Assembly (NCBI RefSeq): GCF_018333375.1
Contig: NZ_BORW01000021.1
Location: forward strand, 1 to 64,000
Direction: 5' to 3'
Origin: Paenibacillus cookii
GTDB lineage: Bacteria; Bacillota; Bacilli; Paenibacillales; Paenibacillaceae
DNA length: 64,000 nt
Position numbers and translations under genes: made by a program. Below, one piece after another: positions 44,874 through 55,772 of this stretch. Every line of letters begins with the position of its first letter. The first letter of the stretch is position 1. The notes under the pieces are model-generated. The model ran no database searches, was not told the DNA's origin, and worked only from the letters and a program-made list of their open reading frames with translations.

Positions 44874-46568
44874 ATGATGGAGAAAAGCAAAGATTTGCGC
44901 ATTCGCAGCAAGGTCATCAGCGAAGGGGTCAACAGAATGCCTAACAGGGCGATGCTGCGGGCCGTAGGTTTTACCGATGAAGATTTCAAGAAGCCCATGA
45001 TTGGCGTAGCCAGTACATGGAGCGAAGTGACCCCGTGCAATATGCACATCAACGATTTGGCCTTGCAGGCCAAACGCGGGGTGCGGGAAAATGGCGGCGC
45101 ACCGCTTATTTTTAATACGATTACGGTTTCGGACGGCATTTCCATGGGGCACGTAGGCATGTTGTTCTCCCTGCCGAGCCGTGAAGCCATTGCGGATTCG
45201 ATTGAGATCGTAACAGGCGCGAAACGATTCGACGGCCTGATTGCCATCGGGGGATGTGACAAAAATACTCCCGCCTGCCTCATGGCGATCGGACGGATGA
45301 ACTTGCCGGCGATTTACGTTTACGGCGGTACGATTCAACCCGGCAAGCTGGATGGAAAAAACGTTTATATCGTGACTGCTTTCGAGGCGGTAGGGAAATA
45401 TCATGACGGGAAGATGACGGATGAGCAGCTCCACAAGGTGGAATGCAGCGCGTGTCCGGGACCGGGCTCTTGCGGCGGCATGTACACCGCCAATACGATG
45501 GCCGCAGCGGCGGAAGCGATGGGAATGAGCCTTCCCGGGTCTTCTTCAACGCCGGCAATTTCCCAAGGCAAAGCGGCTGAATGCGCGGAAGCGGCAAAGC
45601 AGGTGATTTCGCTGCTTGAAAAGGATATTTATCCGAGAGACATCATGACGAAAAAAGCGTTTGAAAATGCAATTACGGTCGTCATGGCGTTGGGCGGTTC
45701 GACCAATGCGTTCCTCCATTTGCTGGCCATTGCCCACTCGGTAGGCGTCGATCTGACATTGGACGATTTCGAGCGGATCCGTCTACGCGTTCCGCACCTG
45801 GCCGACCTGAAGCCCAGCGGCCGACACGCCATGCAGGATTTGAACGATATCGGCGGCGTTCCCGGCGTGATGAAGCTGCTGCTTGCAGAAGGCCTTCTCC
45901 ACGGGGATTGCCTGACCGTAACCGGGAAAACATTGGCTGAAAATCTGGCAGAGGCTGCTCCGCTGAAGGACGATCAAGACATTATTCGCCCGTTGGATAA
46001 GCCGCTGAAGCCGAACGGCCCCTTAGTCGTTTTGAAGGGGAACCTCGCGCCCGAAGGGGCTGTCGCCAAAATGTCGGGAATGCAAAAGTCGCGATTCGTC
46101 GGACAGGCGAAAGTATATGACAGCGAGGAAGAAGCAACCGAAGCCATCTTGCGGAATGAAATTCATAAAGGAGACGTGTTGGTCATCCGTTACTGCGGCC
46201 CGAAGGGGGGACCCGGAATGCCGGAGATGCTGTCGGTCACCGCGCTCATCGTCGGCAAAGGTCTTGGAGGGGAAGTAGCGCTTATCACGGACGGCAGATT
46301 TTCGGGAGGATCGCATGGTTTTGTGGTCGGTCACGTGTCGCCTGAAGCCCAGGTGGGCGGCCCGATCGCGCTGCTGAAAAGCGGGGATCTGGTAACGATC
46401 GACAGCGAGACGCAGCAAATTTCGTTCGAGGTAACGGAGCAGGAGCTGGCTGCGCGGAAACAGGCATGGGTACAGCCCCCGCTTAAGGTCACGTCTGGCG
46501 TGCTCGCCAAATATGCCCGATTGGTAACATCGGCTTCTAAAGGCGACGTTACGGATGCTTTTGAATAA
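44874..46568 (+). CDS. ilvD: Dihydroxy-acid dehydratase (IlvD/Edd family)
   Basis: 564 residues. Iron-sulfur ligands are in [11 protein letters not shown] (Cys about 57), [12 protein letters not shown] (Cys about 124) and [19 protein letters not shown] (Cys near 195). The C-terminal [13 protein letters not shown] and [21 protein letters not shown] are family hallmarks. IlvD converts 2,3-dihydroxy-isovalerate and -methylvalerate to the 2-oxo acids of branched-chain amino acid synthesis. The dedicated GntR regulator in front is not the usual context of the biosynthetic ilv operon, so a paralogue acting on sugar acids is possible. Start at 44874 or 44877 after gatgggggcg. Confidence 0.88.
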   Translation: MMEKSKDLRIRSKVISEGVNRMPNRAMLRAVGFTDEDFKKPMIGVASTWSEVTPCNMHINDLALQAKRGVRENGGAPLIFNTITVSDGISMGHVGMLFSLPSREAIADSIEIVTGAKRFDGLIAIGGCDKNTPACLMAIGRMNLPAIYVYGGTIQPGKLDGKNVYIVTAFEAVGKYHDGKMTDEQLHKVECSACPGPGSCGGMYTANTMAAAAEAMGMSLPGSSSTPAISQGKAAECAEAAKQVISLLEKDIYPRDIMTKKAFENAITVVMALGGSTNAFLHLLAIAHSVGVDLTLDDFERIRLRVPHLADLKPSGRHAMQDLNDIGGVPGVMKLLLAEGLLHGDCLTVTGKTLAENLAEAAPLKDDQDIIRPLDKPLKPNGPLVVLKGNLAPEGAVAKMSGMQKSRFVGQAKVYDSEEEATEAILRNEIHKGDVLVIRYCGPKGGPGMPEMLSVTALIVGKGLGGEVALITDGRFSGGSHGFVVGHVSPEAQVGGPIALLKSGDLVTIDSETQQISFEVTEQELAARKQAWVQPPLKVTSGVLAKYARLVTSASKGDVTDAFE

Positions 46569-46637
46569 CAGCGCATTCGATCATCCGATGAAGCCATAGA
46601 AAACCGCTAATAAATTACGCGAAAGGCGTTTGTCGCG

Positions 46638-46676
46638 ACAAACTCTTCCCGCTTGCGGGGAAGAGTTTGTTTTTTT
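46638..46676 (+). terminator. Terminator of the GntR-ilvD operon
   Basis: Long perfect stem ACAAACTCTTCCCCGC type: ACAAACTCTTCCCGC-tt-GCGGGGAAGAGTTTGT followed by six T residues. Confidence 0.9.
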
Positions 46677-46903
46677 GAAATTCCAAAGAGACGGATATCC
46701 ATGATATGTTCCGCAACTTTCCCAAACCAAAAAGCGTTTAACGAGTACGGGCACCTTGCATCCGAATGGAGGTTGTTCCAATAGGTCTCGAACCGATGGA
46801 CGGCCCATTGGCCGGCGCAGGGAATCGGCTGGAATCTGCAAGTGAAAAAAAGTACTATCAAGTAAAGGCTTTGCTTTCAAGGATCGATGGCGAGAGGGGG
46901 AAG
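46677..46903. other. Intergenic region, no gene seen
   Basis: Between the ilvD terminator and the next start. Only the ribosome binding site (gagaggggg) of the next gene is recognised. Confidence 0.3.
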
Positions 46904-47364
46904 ATGTACCGTGTCATAGGTTTATTTGGGGTACGATAATCACGGCCATTGGAGTCAGTATCATGTTAGGGATTACCGTTGCTTCCTTGACCAAAACGAC
47001 AACGACGGACGACCTATTTTTGATACCTGAAGGTTTCGAGGGCGACATACAGGTCAATTACAACGTTGCGGGCGCGCCAAGGCTTGCAAAAGAAGGCAAA
47101 TACGATGTCATTCCGATCCGGGAGGACGGGACCTACGATACCTCCAATCCGGACATGGAATACGGAACGGTAACGGACCAATATTTTTATGTCGGGCAAG
47201 ACGGGATGAGAACGCCGATCCCTGAAAATTGCATCCATGTGAAAGGAAACGGCGCCTCCGAAATCGGTTCGAACATTACGAGACACCAATACCTGAAAGT
47301 CACGCGTACGACGTGCAGCGAAAATTTCAGGGTCTGGGAAGAAGAAACGGACGGGGCGCGCTGA
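46904..47364 (+). pseudogene. DUF6843-like membrane-anchored protein, frameshifted in its membrane segment
   Basis: An ATG at 46904 with an excellent site (gagaggggg) starts MYRVIGLF, then runs into a stop. One base further the frame WGTIITAIGVSIMLGITVAS is open and continues to 47364. Adding one T to ttt|gggg at about 46927 joins them into a 153-residue protein with one N-terminal membrane helix and the extracellular domain DLFLIPEGFEGDIQVNYNVA, YGTVTDQYFYVGQDGMR and VTRTTCSENFRVW. This matches DUF6843, a small domain of unknown function in Bacillales; the family name is from memory. If the shift is real, a restart at 46963 would lose most of the membrane helix. Confidence 0.65.
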
Positions 47365-47533
47365 ATCGGCGGTACCTCGAAAAAGACGGCAGCGTCCCCG
47401 GTTCGGTATTTCGTTTTCTGAAGGAACTTATGTGCTCGATAACAAGCGTCTTCCACGGGCGGGAGGCGCTTTTGAGCTTCGTCAAAGCAGTCTTATCCAT
47501 TGGATTTCGGTTTGGATAGGGCGAAAGCTCATA

Positions 47534-48433
47534 TCATGATTCGACCATTTCGCCGCCGCCGACGTGAAGAATTTGACCCGATACATACGAAGAATCGTCA
47601 GAGGCCAAATAAACATAGGCGGGTGCCAGCTCAAAAGGCTGCCCCGCTCGTTTCATGGGCACCTCTACGCCGAAATGTTTGACCCGTTCCGGAGAAAAAG
47701 AAGCCGGGATGAGCGGAGTCCATATGGGGCCGGGCGCGACGCCGTTGACGCGGATTTTTTGGTCTGTCAAATTCAGGGATAACGAACGCGTGAACGATAC
47801 GATGGCTCCCTTTGTCGAAGAATAATCGATCAACGTTTTTTCTCCTCGATAAGCCGTCACGGATGCGGTGTTAATGATCGAACTTCCTTCCTTCATATAA
47901 GGCAGCGCCGCCTGGGTCAAATAAAAAAAGGAGAAGATGTTGGTGCGGAACGTGAATTCAAGCTGTTCCCCCGATATGTCAAGGATGCTTTTCCGGGGAA
48001 ACTGGACTCCATGGTTATTGACCAAAACGTCGATTCTGCCAAAAAAACCGGCGATTTGTCCGATCGCCTCACGGCATGCTTTTTCTTCCTTCAAATCGGT
48101 AGAAATTAAAAGACACCGTCTTCCCAGCTGCTCGATTCTGTTTTTCGTATCGGCTGCATCTTGGTGTTCGTTATAGTAGACGATGGCCGCATCCGCGCCT
48201 TCCTTGGCGAATGCGATCGAGACGGCGCGCCCAATCCCGCTGTCTCCTCCCGTTATCACCGCGATTTTGTTCGCAAGTTTTCCGGATCCCTTATAATAGG
48301 GATTTTCAGCGATAGGTCGAGGGTTCATGACCGATTCAATTCCCGGCTGCCGATCCTGCTTTTGCGGCGGAAACGTGATCGGGACCTGTTTGCACTGCAC
48401 CTCCGAGCCGTAATACGGGTAAGATGGATACAT
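47534..48433 (-). CDS. SDR-family oxidoreductase, general stress protein 39-like
   Basis: 299 residues. After an N-terminal extension (MYPSYPYYGSEVQ ... MNPRPIAENPYYKGSGKL) the Rossmann motif KIAVITGGDSGIGRAVSIAF is followed by NNHG, the catalytic Ser (NTASVTAYRG) and YSSTKGAIVSF (Tyr-x-x-x-Lys). The N-terminal extension with QxP..pp..Q..PG is typical of YhdF/YdaD-type dehydrogenases of the SigB stress regulon in Bacillus. The start at 48433 follows ccaaggagg; longer frames have no support. Probably NADP-dependent reduction of an aldehyde or sugar. Confidence 0.9.
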   Translation of the reverse strand: MYPSYPYYGSEVQCKQVPITFPPQKQDRQPGIESVMNPRPIAENPYYKGSGKLANKIAVITGGDSGIGRAVSIAFAKEGADAAIVYYNEHQDAADTKNRIEQLGRRCLLISTDLKEEKACREAIGQIAGFFGRIDVLVNNHGVQFPRKSILDISGEQLEFTFRTNIFSFFYLTQAALPYMKEGSSIINTASVTAYRGEKTLIDYSSTKGAIVSFTRSLSLNLTDQKIRVNGVAPGPIWTPLIPASFSPERVKHFGVEVPMKRAGQPFELAPAYVYLASDDSSYVSGQILHVGGGEMVES

Positions 48434-48720
48434 GCCCAATTTTCCTCCTTGGAACGGTTTTAACTGCTTCCAGAAGATGTCGAACTCGTAAAAAACGGTG
48501 AACATGGGACGGAGACGGGTACACACACTTGTGGGTACGACGGGTCCTTCCGTTTTTTCGGTTCCCGATGGCTTTGTAATTTTATGTAGAACGGCCTGGT
48601 CATTATGTTACAATTGCAGATTCGCAGATTTTTGGTTCCTCGAAACATATCTCCTCACAAATATAGTGAAATATCCTAAGCTGACCAAAGCCGGAGCATC
48701 AAAAGAAAGGGATCGGTAAA

Positions 48721-48812
48721 ATGATCCTGGCTGCGATTACGGGGTTTTTGGAAGCGAATGCGCCTGAGAACCGGAGATCCCATTGATTTCTTGAATGATG
48801 GGATCTTTTTTT
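48721..48812 (+). other. Possible 21-residue peptide gene or small RNA with terminator
   Basis: AGATCCCAT (48775-48783) pairs perfectly with ATGGGATCT (48798-48806) and a T-run follows: a plus-strand terminator although no plus-strand gene precedes it. Upstream, an ATG at 48721 with aaagggatcgg opens 21 codons (MILAAITGFLEANAPENRRSH) whose end lies in the stem. Either a small RNA or a tiny peptide is ended here; the 280 bases to the left show nothing else. Confidence 0.3.
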
Positions 48813-50213
48813 CTATGAATCTTTAGCCTGCTTCATGAACTCGCGCAGCCGATAAATTCCTGAGCGGATATCCTCCGGCTCCAGATGGCCATACCCTAAC
48901 AGCAGCTTGTTATGATGCTCGCCTTTCCGAAGGCAGTGGTGTTCCACCGGCGCAATGCGGATCCCGTTCCGGCGGGCATCGTCCCGGAAAGCATCGTTAA
49001 AAACCATCCCGTCAAATTCGACGGCCAGATGAAGACCCGCGGCATCCCCCCAGGGGCGCCACCCGTCCCCAAAACAATCTCCTAGCGAATCCAAAAGAAT
49101 TTGGCGGCGCTGCTTGTATATTTTCCGCATTTTTGTGATATGCCGGTCAAATGTTCGGGTACGCAGAAACTCGGCTAACGCGGCTTGTTCAAACGGTGGA
49201 TTCTGGACGTCCGTATACGTGCGCAGCCTGCGCCAGCGCTTCTGCAGTTCCCGCGGGACAATGACATAACCGATGCGGAGCGCGGGAAATAGAACTTTGC
49301 TGAACGTTCCGATGTAGATGACCCGTTCGGGAGCCATCGCATAAAGGGGGGACGCAGGTTCCCCGTAATACCTGAATTCGCTGTCGTAATCGTCTTCGAC
49401 GATGTAACTGCCGCAGGAGCGGGCGAAACGAATCAAAGCGGTCCGCCTTGACGCCGGCAGGATGCCGCCGAGAGGAAATTGATGCGAAGGCGTGACGTAT
49501 ACCGGACCGGGCTGCCCTTTGCATAAGGTCTCGGTCCGGATTCCTTGCGCATCCACCGGCACGGGGACCACCGTGTATCCCTTCCGGATGAACGTCTGAA
49601 TCATCTCGATATTGCACGGGTCCTCGACCAGCATGAATTGATGTTCCGCATACAAAAGGTCGGAAACCAGGTGAAGCGCCTGCGTGGCGCCGGCCGTAAT
49701 GAATATGTCTCCAGCATCGACGGCGATTCCTTTGCTTCGCATAAGCCAGGAGGCAATCTCTTGACGCAATTCGAGCAAACCTTGAGGTCCGGTATAACCG
49801 AGCAAATCGGCCGGCATCCCGCTCAATGCCTTTTGGAAAGCACGCTGCCAAACATAACGCGGAAACAGGCGCAAATCCGGCTGGCCTGTCTTAAAATCGG
49901 CCAGGATTAAAGGCGCAGCCTCCGGTTCGCGCCGCGTTCCTGCCGCATCGTTCCGTTCCCGGTTCAGGATCAGCCCTTCGGCCACCCGGGTGGGCGCCCC
50001 TTGCCGGCTTTCCGCGTAACCCTCGACAATCAGCATTTCGTAAGCTTCGTTCACGGTATTCCGGGAAACGGAAAGCGCCTTGGCCAATTCGCGCGTGGAG
50101 GGAAGCGGGTCGCCCGCTTTCAGCGTTCCGGCCAACATCTGATCCCTTAAGTTTTGGTAAATTTGCCGCTTCAATGAAATATCCAGGTTCCGATTCAAAT
50201 TCATTCCCCACAT
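48813..50213 (-). CDS. MocR/PdxR-type regulator (GntR helix-turn-helix fused to aminotransferase domain)
   Basis: 466 residues. N-terminal wHTH: MLAGTLKAGDPLPSTRELAKALSVSRNTVNEA, seen as PSTRELAKALSVSRNTVNEA; then an aminotransferase-like domain (about 110-460) with the PLP-lysine segment YIGTFSKVLFPALRIGYVI, and EDDYDSEFRYYG. Such proteins sense PLP or amino acids through an external aldimine. It is divergent from the EamA transporter gene (124 bases between), its likely target. The start ATG at 50213 follows ggagg; an in-frame TTG four codons upstream is less likely. Confidence 0.92.
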   Translation of the reverse strand: MWGMNLNRNLDISLKRQIYQNLRDQMLAGTLKAGDPLPSTRELAKALSVSRNTVNEAYEMLIVEGYAESRQGAPTRVAEGLILNRERNDAAGTRREPEAAPLILADFKTGQPDLRLFPRYVWQRAFQKALSGMPADLLGYTGPQGLLELRQEIASWLMRSKGIAVDAGDIFITAGATQALHLVSDLLYAEHQFMLVEDPCNIEMIQTFIRKGYTVVPVPVDAQGIRTETLCKGQPGPVYVTPSHQFPLGGILPASRRTALIRFARSCGSYIVEDDYDSEFRYYGEPASPLYAMAPERVIYIGTFSKVLFPALRIGYVIVPRELQKRWRRLRTYTDVQNPPFEQAALAEFLRTRTFDRHITKMRKIYKQRRQILLDSLGDCFGDGWRPWGDAAGLHLAVEFDGMVFNDAFRDDARRNGIRIAPVEHHCLRKGEHHNKLLLGYGHLEPEDIRSGIYRLREFMKQAKDS

Positions 50214-50223
50214 GCGGTCCTCC

Positions 50224-50286
50224 AACTGGTTCGTAAAATCTATTGACGAACTGGTTCTTTTGCATACCAGTATATTCCACTATGAT
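50224..50286. promoter_or_regulatory. Direct repeats in the MocR/EamA divergent promoter region
   Basis: AACTGGTTC occurs at 50224-50232 and again at 50249-50257, with an inverted accag at 50266-50270. MocR proteins usually bind direct repeats of this kind. A TATGAT box at 50281-50286 may be the -10 of the EamA gene. Confidence 0.45.
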
Positions 50287-50336
50287 TGTAACAGTCATTT
50301 TGGATCCAAACCACTATTTCGGGGGAAGTGAAGCAG

Positions 50337-51335
50337 ATGGAACGTATGAAAGGATTTTTTTATTTGGGGTGCGCATTCGGGCTGGCCGGCACCTCCGTCG
50401 TCGCCGCAACGTTTGTGAACGGGGAGCTGGGGACGTTTACGATCACATCCGTAAGCCTGCTGATTTCGCTGGTTTGTCTGCTGCCGTTTTGCTCAAGGAA
50501 GCTGTTTAGGACGATTCGTTCGCTCGCGGCAAGGGATTGGGTCCTCCTGTTCAGCCAGGCGGTGTTTGGGGTCTTTTTGTTCCGGATGTTTCTGCTCCTT
50601 GGGCTCGCCCGGACAAGCTCGTCGGAGGCTGGAATATTGACGGGCGCAACCCCGGCGATCACCGTCCTGTTCGCCATGCTGCTGCTGCGCGAGAAGACGA
50701 ACGTCACGCGCATCCTCGGGGTGCTTTGCACGGTTTTCGGGATCCTGCTTATTCAAGGTTTGTTTTTGCCGGGCAGCCGTTTTACTTATGAACATCTCCA
50801 AGGAAATCTTCTGGTCCTTTGCGCCGCGGCGTGCGAGTCGTTGTTTAATGTCCTTTCCCGAGCGGCTGCTGCCTTGCGCGTCAATAAACAACAAAACATT
50901 CATCCGGCCGTGCAGACCGTGTTGGTATCCGCGATGGCATGGACGATCAGCTTCATCCCGAGCTTGTCGGAGCATCCGCTGGCGTCATTGGCGGGGATCG
51001 GCTGGCTGGGGTGGCTGGCTTTAGTTTGGTATGGCCCGGTTGTGACCGCGCTTGCGTTTGTTTGCTGGTATGCGGGAATCCGGCGCTGCAGCGCATCGAC
51101 GGCCGCCGCTTTTTCGGGCATGATGCCGTTTACGGCCTTGATATTATCCGTCTGGCTGCTGAAAGAAGAGACCGGTTGGCATCAATGGATGAGCGGATTG
51201 CTGGTCATAGCCGGAATGGTCCTGATCGGCAGCATGCGTACCGGTTCGCAAGCGGAGAAGGCGCAGCGGTCCATAACGTCGCCCAAGGGTAACAACCCGT
51301 CAAACCGGATGGCGTCTTATCAAGCAAAAGACTAA
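50337..51335 (+). CDS. EamA/DMT-family transporter
   Basis: 332 residues with ten membrane helices in two homologous halves of the drug/metabolite transporter superfamily. Marks are AGTSVVAATFVNGELG at the first helix, LLGLARTSSSEAGILTGATPAI at the end of half one and RRCSASTAAAFSGMMPFTALIL in half two. Substrate may be an amino acid, vitamin or metabolite; the divergent MocR regulator points to a PLP- or amino-acid-related compound. The ATG at 50337 is preceded by cgggggaag; an upstream in-frame GTG at 50328 is possible. A terminator follows. Confidence 0.88.
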   Translation: MERMKGFFYLGCAFGLAGTSVVAATFVNGELGTFTITSVSLLISLVCLLPFCSRKLFRTIRSLAARDWVLLFSQAVFGVFLFRMFLLLGLARTSSSEAGILTGATPAITVLFAMLLLREKTNVTRILGVLCTVFGILLIQGLFLPGSRFTYEHLQGNLLVLCAAACESLFNVLSRAAAALRVNKQQNIHPAVQTVLVSAMAWTISFIPSLSEHPLASLAGIGWLGWLALVWYGPVVTALAFVCWYAGIRRCSASTAAAFSGMMPFTALILSVWLLKEETGWHQWMSGLLVIAGMVLIGSMRTGSQAEKAQRSITSPKGNNPSNRMASYQAKD

Positions 51336-51401
51336 GTACAGCGGCGAACGTCACAAGCCAAATGCCCAATAACTCCAGCCTTCAAAATTTCCGAAGTTGC
51401 G

Positions 51402-51450
51402 CCCGTCAACAGTTCTTCCTCCTTCAGGGAACTTTTGACGGGATTTTTTT
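51402..51450 (+). terminator. Terminator of the EamA gene
   Basis: CCCGTCAA ... TTGACGGG with an inner stem GTT..TTCC/GGGAAC, followed by seven T residues. Confidence 0.85.
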
Positions 51451-51460
51451 GCGAAATGGA

Positions 51461-51520
51461 TTGAAATTAATGTATTGATTGAATATAATACAAGACATAA
51501 CAATTAAAAGCGTTTTCATT
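51461..51520 (+). promoter_or_regulatory. frl operon promoter with operator and cre-like site
   Basis: TTGAAA (51461-51466), 17-base spacer, TATAAT (51484-51489). The 20-base string TATAATACAAGACATAACAA (51484-51503) recurs at the frlB promoter with one change and is the best candidate for the FrlR operator. Immediately downstream, ATTAAAAGCGTTTTCATT (51503-51520) fits the CcpA cre consensus with one mismatch, implying catabolite repression. Confidence 0.75.
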
Positions 51521-51533
51521 AGGAGGTGGAGCC

Positions 51534-53727
<2,194 letters not shown>

Positions 53728-53750
53728 CATTCCTTTCTTGCAAAAAATGA

Positions 53751-53793
53751 TTGTCATAAAAGTATTATCTAGTTATAATACAAGGCATAACAA
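53751..53793 (+). promoter_or_regulatory. Second frl promoter, before frlB, with repeated operator
   Basis: TTGTCA (53751-53756), 17-base spacer, TATAAT (53774-53779). TATAATACAAGGCATAACAA (53774-53793) matches the frlC-promoter motif at 19 of 20 positions. Both sit at the same distance from the -10 box, strongly suggesting one repressor for both. Confidence 0.75.
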
Positions 53794-53840
53794 ATAAAGA
53801 ATCGGAGCTGCACCTGCTCCAGTACAGGAGGATAAGATCA

Positions 53841-54854
53841 ATGTTTAATTTTGATGAAGAGCTATTCCTGAGACTCGTTGAAAAAGAAGGACTCGCTTAT
53901 CGAAGCCAAATCGAGGAGATTGTGGACGGGATCTGCCGGAAAGGATACAGCAACATCTTCATGATCGGCGCCGGCGGCACGATCGCCATGATGTACCCTT
54001 ACGAATATATCCTCAAATCCAACTCGACGATCGACGTGCATGCCGAAATCGCCGCCGAATTCGTCGTGATGAACAACAAGCATTTCAGCAAGGATTCGGT
54101 ATGTATCTTCACCTCGGTATCGGGAACCACCAAAGAGACGATCGAGGCCATCGAATACTGCAAAGCGCGGGGAGCAACAACCTTTGCTTTGGTAGCCGAG
54201 CCGGATACACCGATCACCAAGCTGGTGGACCACTGCATCACGACGGGATCGGAGAAACATTCCTTCGATACGTTTTTCATGCTGCTGTACATGGTCGTAT
54301 TCCGGTTCATGCATAACCGTAACGAATTTCCTCAATACGAGCAGTTCACGAAGGAAGTCGCCCTGCTTCCGCGGGCCATTCTGGATGCCGTCAAAACGTT
54401 CGACAACAAGGCGGAGGCTTTTGCCATTGAGCATAAAGACACCGACTACCACATGATGGTCGGCTCCGGAAACCTGTGGGGAAATACGTATTCGTACGCC
54501 ATGTGCGTGCTGGAAGAGATGCAGTGGATCAAGGCCAAATCGATTCATGCGGCCGAGTTCTTCCACGGTACGCTCGAGCTGGTGGTGGAAGATACCAGCG
54601 TCATCCTGCTGAAGGGCGAGGATGAAACCCGGCCGCTGACGGACCGCGTAGAGCGGTTTGCCGAAAAAGTCACGAAGCGATTGACGGTGATCGACACCAA
54701 AGACTTTGCGATGGAAGGCATCAGCGACGAGTTCCGGAAACATTTTGCCGTCAGCATCAACTGGGCGCTGCTCAGCCGGATCAGCGTCTACCTGGAACGC
54801 GAAAGAAACCATCCGCTGACGCTGAGAAGATACTACCGCAAAATGGAATATTAA
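53841..54854 (+). CDS. frlB: Fructoselysine 6-phosphate deglycase (SIS domain)
   Basis: 337 residues with two SIS sugar-isomerase domains, like E. coli FrlB. Marks are SNIFMIGAGGTIAMMYPYEY, SVCIFTSVSGTTKETIEAIE and AAEFFHGTLELVVEDTSVIL, with the C-terminal LTLRRYYRKMEY resembling the end of FrlB. It splits fructoselysine 6-phosphate into glucose 6-phosphate and lysine, the final step of the pathway. It follows frlA after 113 bases containing its own promoter, and precedes the kinase. ATG after aggaggata. Confidence 0.87.
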   Translation: MFNFDEELFLRLVEKEGLAYRSQIEEIVDGICRKGYSNIFMIGAGGTIAMMYPYEYILKSNSTIDVHAEIAAEFVVMNNKHFSKDSVCIFTSVSGTTKETIEAIEYCKARGATTFALVAEPDTPITKLVDHCITTGSEKHSFDTFFMLLYMVVFRFMHNRNEFPQYEQFTKEVALLPRAILDAVKTFDNKAEAFAIEHKDTDYHMMVGSGNLWGNTYSYAMCVLEEMQWIKAKSIHAAEFFHGTLELVVEDTSVILLKGEDETRPLTDRVERFAEKVTKRLTVIDTKDFAMEGISDEFRKHFAVSINWALLSRISVYLERERNHPLTLRRYYRKMEY

Positions 54855-54920
54855 TACGGATCGGGAGTGCTGCGATGCCATCCGGCACTCCTTCTTTGAA
54901 CACGGGGAAGGTGAGAGAAG

Positions 54921-55703
54921 ATGCGAATCGTGACCGTCGGAGACAACTGCATGGACGTGTATCAATCGACAGGCGAGGCTTACCCGGGAGGAAACCCGGT
55001 GAACGTGGCGGTTTACTTGTCCGAGCTGGGCGCGGACACCGCTTATATCGGCTGGGTAGGAACCGACCGTTACGGGGAGATCATGGTCCGGGCGATTCAG
55101 GGGAAGGGCGTGGATACGTCAAGGGTTTGCGCAAAAGAAGGAACCACTGCGATCACCTACGTCGAAATGGCAGGCAACGAAAGAAAGCTGGGCGATTATG
55201 AGGAGGGCGTAATGGCCGGCTTCTGCCTCAGCCCGGAGGATCTTCGGTTTACGGAGTCGTTCCAGCTCGTCCATTCCGCCATTTGGGGCCATGCCGACAG
55301 TTATTTTCCTTATTTTAAAGAAAAGGGGCTCTTGACCTCTTTTGACTTTGCCGATAAGTTGGACCATGAACTCGTGACGACGCTTTCGCCTTATGTGGAC
55401 TATCCTTTTTTGTCTTATACGCAGGATGACGAGCATATCCGGAATCTGATGAAGAAAATCAAGGCTGGGGGTTCCCGAATCGTCGTGGCCACCCTTGGCG
55501 AAAACGGCTCGCTGGCATACGACGGCGTTCGATTTTATAAGCACGGCATCGTCGAAGTGGAGGTCATCGATACGCTCGGGGCCGGGGATTCTTTTATCGC
55601 CGGGTTTATTTACGGGACTTTGAAAGGGCTTCCGATCGAAAGATGCTTGGAGCAAGGGGCGCAAAGGGCCGCAAAAACCATCGGCTATTTTGCCGCATGG
55701 TGA
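54921..55703 (+). CDS. frlD: Fructoselysine 6-kinase (PfkB family)
   Basis: 260 residues. Phosphorylates fructoselysine at O6. N-terminal RIVTVGDNCMDVYQSTGEAYPGGNPVNVAVYLSELG shows the PfkB first motif (PGGNPVNVAVYLSELG) and closely follows E. coli FrlD; ATP/catalytic motif DTLGAGDSFIAGFIYGTLKG contains the catalytic Asp. VHSAIWGHADSYFPYF and FGDYxEGV-like GDYEEGVMAGF also match. 66 bases after frlB. ATG after ggggaaggtgag. Confidence 0.87.
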   Translation: MRIVTVGDNCMDVYQSTGEAYPGGNPVNVAVYLSELGADTAYIGWVGTDRYGEIMVRAIQGKGVDTSRVCAKEGTTAITYVEMAGNERKLGDYEEGVMAGFCLSPEDLRFTESFQLVHSAIWGHADSYFPYFKEKGLLTSFDFADKLDHELVTTLSPYVDYPFLSYTQDDEHIRNLMKKIKAGGSRIVVATLGENGSLAYDGVRFYKHGIVEVEVIDTLGAGDSFIAGFIYGTLKGLPIERCLEQGAQRAAKTIGYFAAW

Positions 55704-55772
55704 CTGGGCGGGACCATCAATGTATAATAGAGGGATAAGAAAAGATCATTGATGGATAAGGATGAATGTTCA

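Noticed and set aside
53862..54965. 367-codon minus-strand open frame opposite frlB
   Set aside because: Antisense shadow of the SIS-domain gene, with no family motif.
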